Assembly: GCF_000023125.1 (NCBI RefSeq) | Contig: NC_013037.1 | Coordinates: 2,232,001 to 2,296,000, forward strand | From: Dyadobacter fermentans DSM 18053 | Lineage (GTDB): Bacteria; Bacteroidota; Bacteroidia; Cytophagales; Spirosomataceae | Length of the DNA: 64,000 bases | Reading direction: 5' to 3' | In this document: positions 62,547 to 64,000 of the stretch, piece by piece | Numbering within the stretch: the first letter of the stretch is position 1 | Layout of the letters: each line of letters opens with the position of its first letter | The notes under the pieces: model-generated | Databases searched by the model: none | Told to the model about the DNA's origin: nothing | Seen by the model: only the letters and a program-made list of their open reading frames with translations | Position numbers and translations under genes: made by a program

Positions 62547-64000
62547 TATAATCTGAGATTTAAGCCGAATGAGAAAATCTTGTTTTGAGGGTATTGCACA
62601 AAGCTGCCGCTGCCGCCGCGCTCGGGGTCGAGGCCGGGGTATTTCGTGGCTGTGATCAGGTTGTCGCCTGAGAAGAACACGCGCAGGTTATCGATACCGA
62701 GCTTGTTCACCACCGCTTGCGGCAGTGTGTAACCGAATGTGAGGTTTTTCAAACGCAGGTAGGAAGCATCCTGCAAGAAGTACGAGGACGATCTGCGAAT
62801 GCGGTCCGGCGCGCCCCAGCCCCAGTAAATGCGCGGCATCGTAGCCGACGGATTCTCGGGTGTCCAGCGGTTCCGCCAGTCGGTTGTCGGCGGCGAGCCT
62901 TGTACAAATGGCACCGTTCCCCAGTTATCGACAAAATATTTAACATTGTTAACCCCCTGAAACAGAACCGATAAATCAAATCCTTTCCAGTTCACATTGC
63001 CATTGAATGCATAGTTCATTCCCGGATAATTGCCCGTCATCGCCACGCGGTCGTCGTCGTTAATGCGGCCGTCGCCATTCACGTCGCGGTAGCGGATATC
63101 GCCGGGCACGGTGGCGTCATTGTATTGTTTCGGCGCAGTGGCCACTTCGTCGGCAGTCTGGAAAATACCGATCATTTCCAGCATATAGTAGGTGTTGTAC
63201 TCCCGGCCTTCCTCGCGGATCCGGTAGCCGTCAATCTCGCGCTGACCAAATTTCACCAGCTTGTTTTTGTAGTGCTCCAAATTGCCACCCACGGTGTAGC
63301 TCAGCCCTGAAAACAAGCCGCTTTTCACCTGGTTACTATAAGAAAGCCCCAATTCCACGCCCGTATTCTGCATGGTACCATTGTTGATCGTCGGCGCGCC
63401 GAGGCCTACTACGCCTGTCACCTGGGAGCTCCTGAGAATGTCCGTCGTCGTTTTACGGTACCAGTCGGCGGTCAGGTTCAGGCCGCGGAAAATGGTGAGG
63501 TCCAGACCGAAATCGGCGATTGTGGTGGTTTCCCATTTGATGTTGGCGTTGGACAGATTCGTCTGCGCGACACCGGAGGATAAATTGGAATCGTCAAATG
63601 AATAGTTTCCGGTAAAGCTGAGAATAGCCTGGTATGGATAATTCCCGATGTTCTGATTTCCCAATTGTCCCCACGAGCCGCGGAACTTGGCGCTGTTCAG
63701 CCAGTTGAGGTTCAGGTCTTTGATAAAATCTTCTTCCGTCAAACGCCAGCCTGCCGAGAAAGAAGGGAAAATACCCCAGCGAGACGCCGACGCCAACCGT
63801 GAAGTCCCGTCGTAGCGCATGTTCGCTTCCAGCAGGTAACGCTCTTTGAAATTGTAGTTCAAACGCCCGAAAAATGAATTGATCGCCCATTGATTCTGCG
63901 AACCATTGGCATATTGAATGGACGGACTTCCGGCGTCGATTTCGCGCAAAATGTCAGTCGGAAAATTCCTGCGGATTGCTTCAAGGTATTGGAAAGTGCT
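62546..64000 (-). CDS. SusC/RagA-family TonB-linked transporter (PUL 3), N-terminus beyond window
   Basis: The C-terminal 484 residues of a SusC-type outer-membrane transporter; the frame stays open through the right edge, so roughly half of the protein lies outside. Visible barrel marks are YLLEANMRYDGTSRLAS, FPSFSAGWRLTEEDF, PGDIRYRDVNGDGRINDDDR, MNYAFNGNVNWKGFDLSVLF and DASYLRLKNLTFGYTLP, ending with KIFSFGLNLRL. Whether it has an STN domain or a regulator beside it cannot be seen. It is the first visible gene of PUL 3 (SusC, SusD, GH95, GH36-like). Confidence 0.95.
   Translation of the reverse strand, partial: STFQYLEAIRRNFPTDILREIDAGSPSIQYANGSQNQWAINSFFGRLNYNFKERYLLEANMRYDGTSRLASASRWGIFPSFSAGWRLTEEDFIKDLNLNWLNSAKFRGSWGQLGNQNIGNYPYQAILSFTGNYSFDDSNLSSGVAQTNLSNANIKWETTTIADFGLDLTIFRGLNLTADWYRKTTTDILRSSQVTGVVGLGAPTINNGTMQNTGVELGLSYSNQVKSGLFSGLSYTVGGNLEHYKNKLVKFGQREIDGYRIREEGREYNTYYMLEMIGIFQTADEVATAPKQYNDATVPGDIRYRDVNGDGRINDDDRVAMTGNYPGMNYAFNGNVNWKGFDLSVLFQGVNNVKYFVDNWGTVPFVQGSPPTTDWRNRWTPENPSATMPRIYWGWGAPDRIRRSSSYFLQDASYLRLKNLTFGYTLPQAVVNKLGIDNLRVFFSGDNLITATKYPGLDPERGGSGSFVQYPQNKIFSFGLNLRL

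Overview
The window looks like chromosomal DNA of a Cytophagales bacterium (phylum Bacteroidota), most likely family Spirosomataceae and close to Dyadobacter. I base this on gene content: three SusC/SusD pairs, FecR plus ECF sigma switches, type IX secretion (T9SS) C-terminal sorting domains, Bacteroidota-type lipoproteins, weak ribosome binding sites, and promoter-like TAnnTTTG -7 elements. The species is inferred, not proven. No rRNA, tRNA, CRISPR array, complete insertion sequence or replication origin was seen.

Layout. 0-3.6 kb: end of a CusA/CzcA metal-efflux pump and a Wzi-like outer-membrane beta-barrel. 3.7-7.0 kb: an AT-rich accessory segment with two tiny leftward ORFs diverging from an 846-aa orphan protein that contains three diverged copies of a beta-rich module. 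7.0-9.5 kb: an ABM-domain protein, then a ricin-lectin / Cry-endotoxin-like / jacalin-like toxin candidate split by one missing base, then a 110-bp palindrome. 9.5-14.2 kb: a YD-type lipoprotein and a leftward FAS1 / lipoprotein / ECF sigma / membrane-protein cluster. 14.5-17.1 kb: an FAD oxidoreductase overlapping a MOSC protein. 17.2-19.1 kb: decaying TonB receptor and DUF4625-like genes behind an intact Fur-family-type operator. 19.3-25.3 kb: receiver-only regulator, MDR oxidoreductase, flavodoxin-like reductase, serine hydrolase, SDR and AraC regulator, with two very small ORFs. 25.3-31 kb: a BCCT transporter diverging from a tyrosinase / DUF2182 / free tyrosinase-tail-domain operon, then a DUF2383 protein behind a sigma-54-like promoter.

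31-64 kb is dominated by glycan utilisation. PUL 1 (32.2-43.6 kb, leftward) runs ECF sigma, FecR, STN-bearing SusC, SusD, a small lipoprotein, a GH110 alpha-1,3-galactosidase and a GH101-like enzyme. PUL 2 (43.7-52.5 kb) holds SusC, SusD and a large secreted protein with a duplicated beta-sandwich, facing a divergent membrane protein that may be an unusual regulator. PUL 3 (55.9-64 kb, running off the right edge) holds SusC, SusD, a GH95 alpha-L-fucosidase and a GH36/27-like alpha-galactosidase with a T9SS tail. Together these activities would suit fucosylated, alpha-galactosylated O-glycans such as blood-group-like mucin or invertebrate glycans; that substrate is an inference.

Most noteworthy: the Cry-like three-domain toxin candidate, the tyrosinase operon with a duplicated free-standing tail domain, the AT-rich module around the 846-aa orphan, the membrane-anchored putative PUL regulator, and the blood-group-type glycosidase set.
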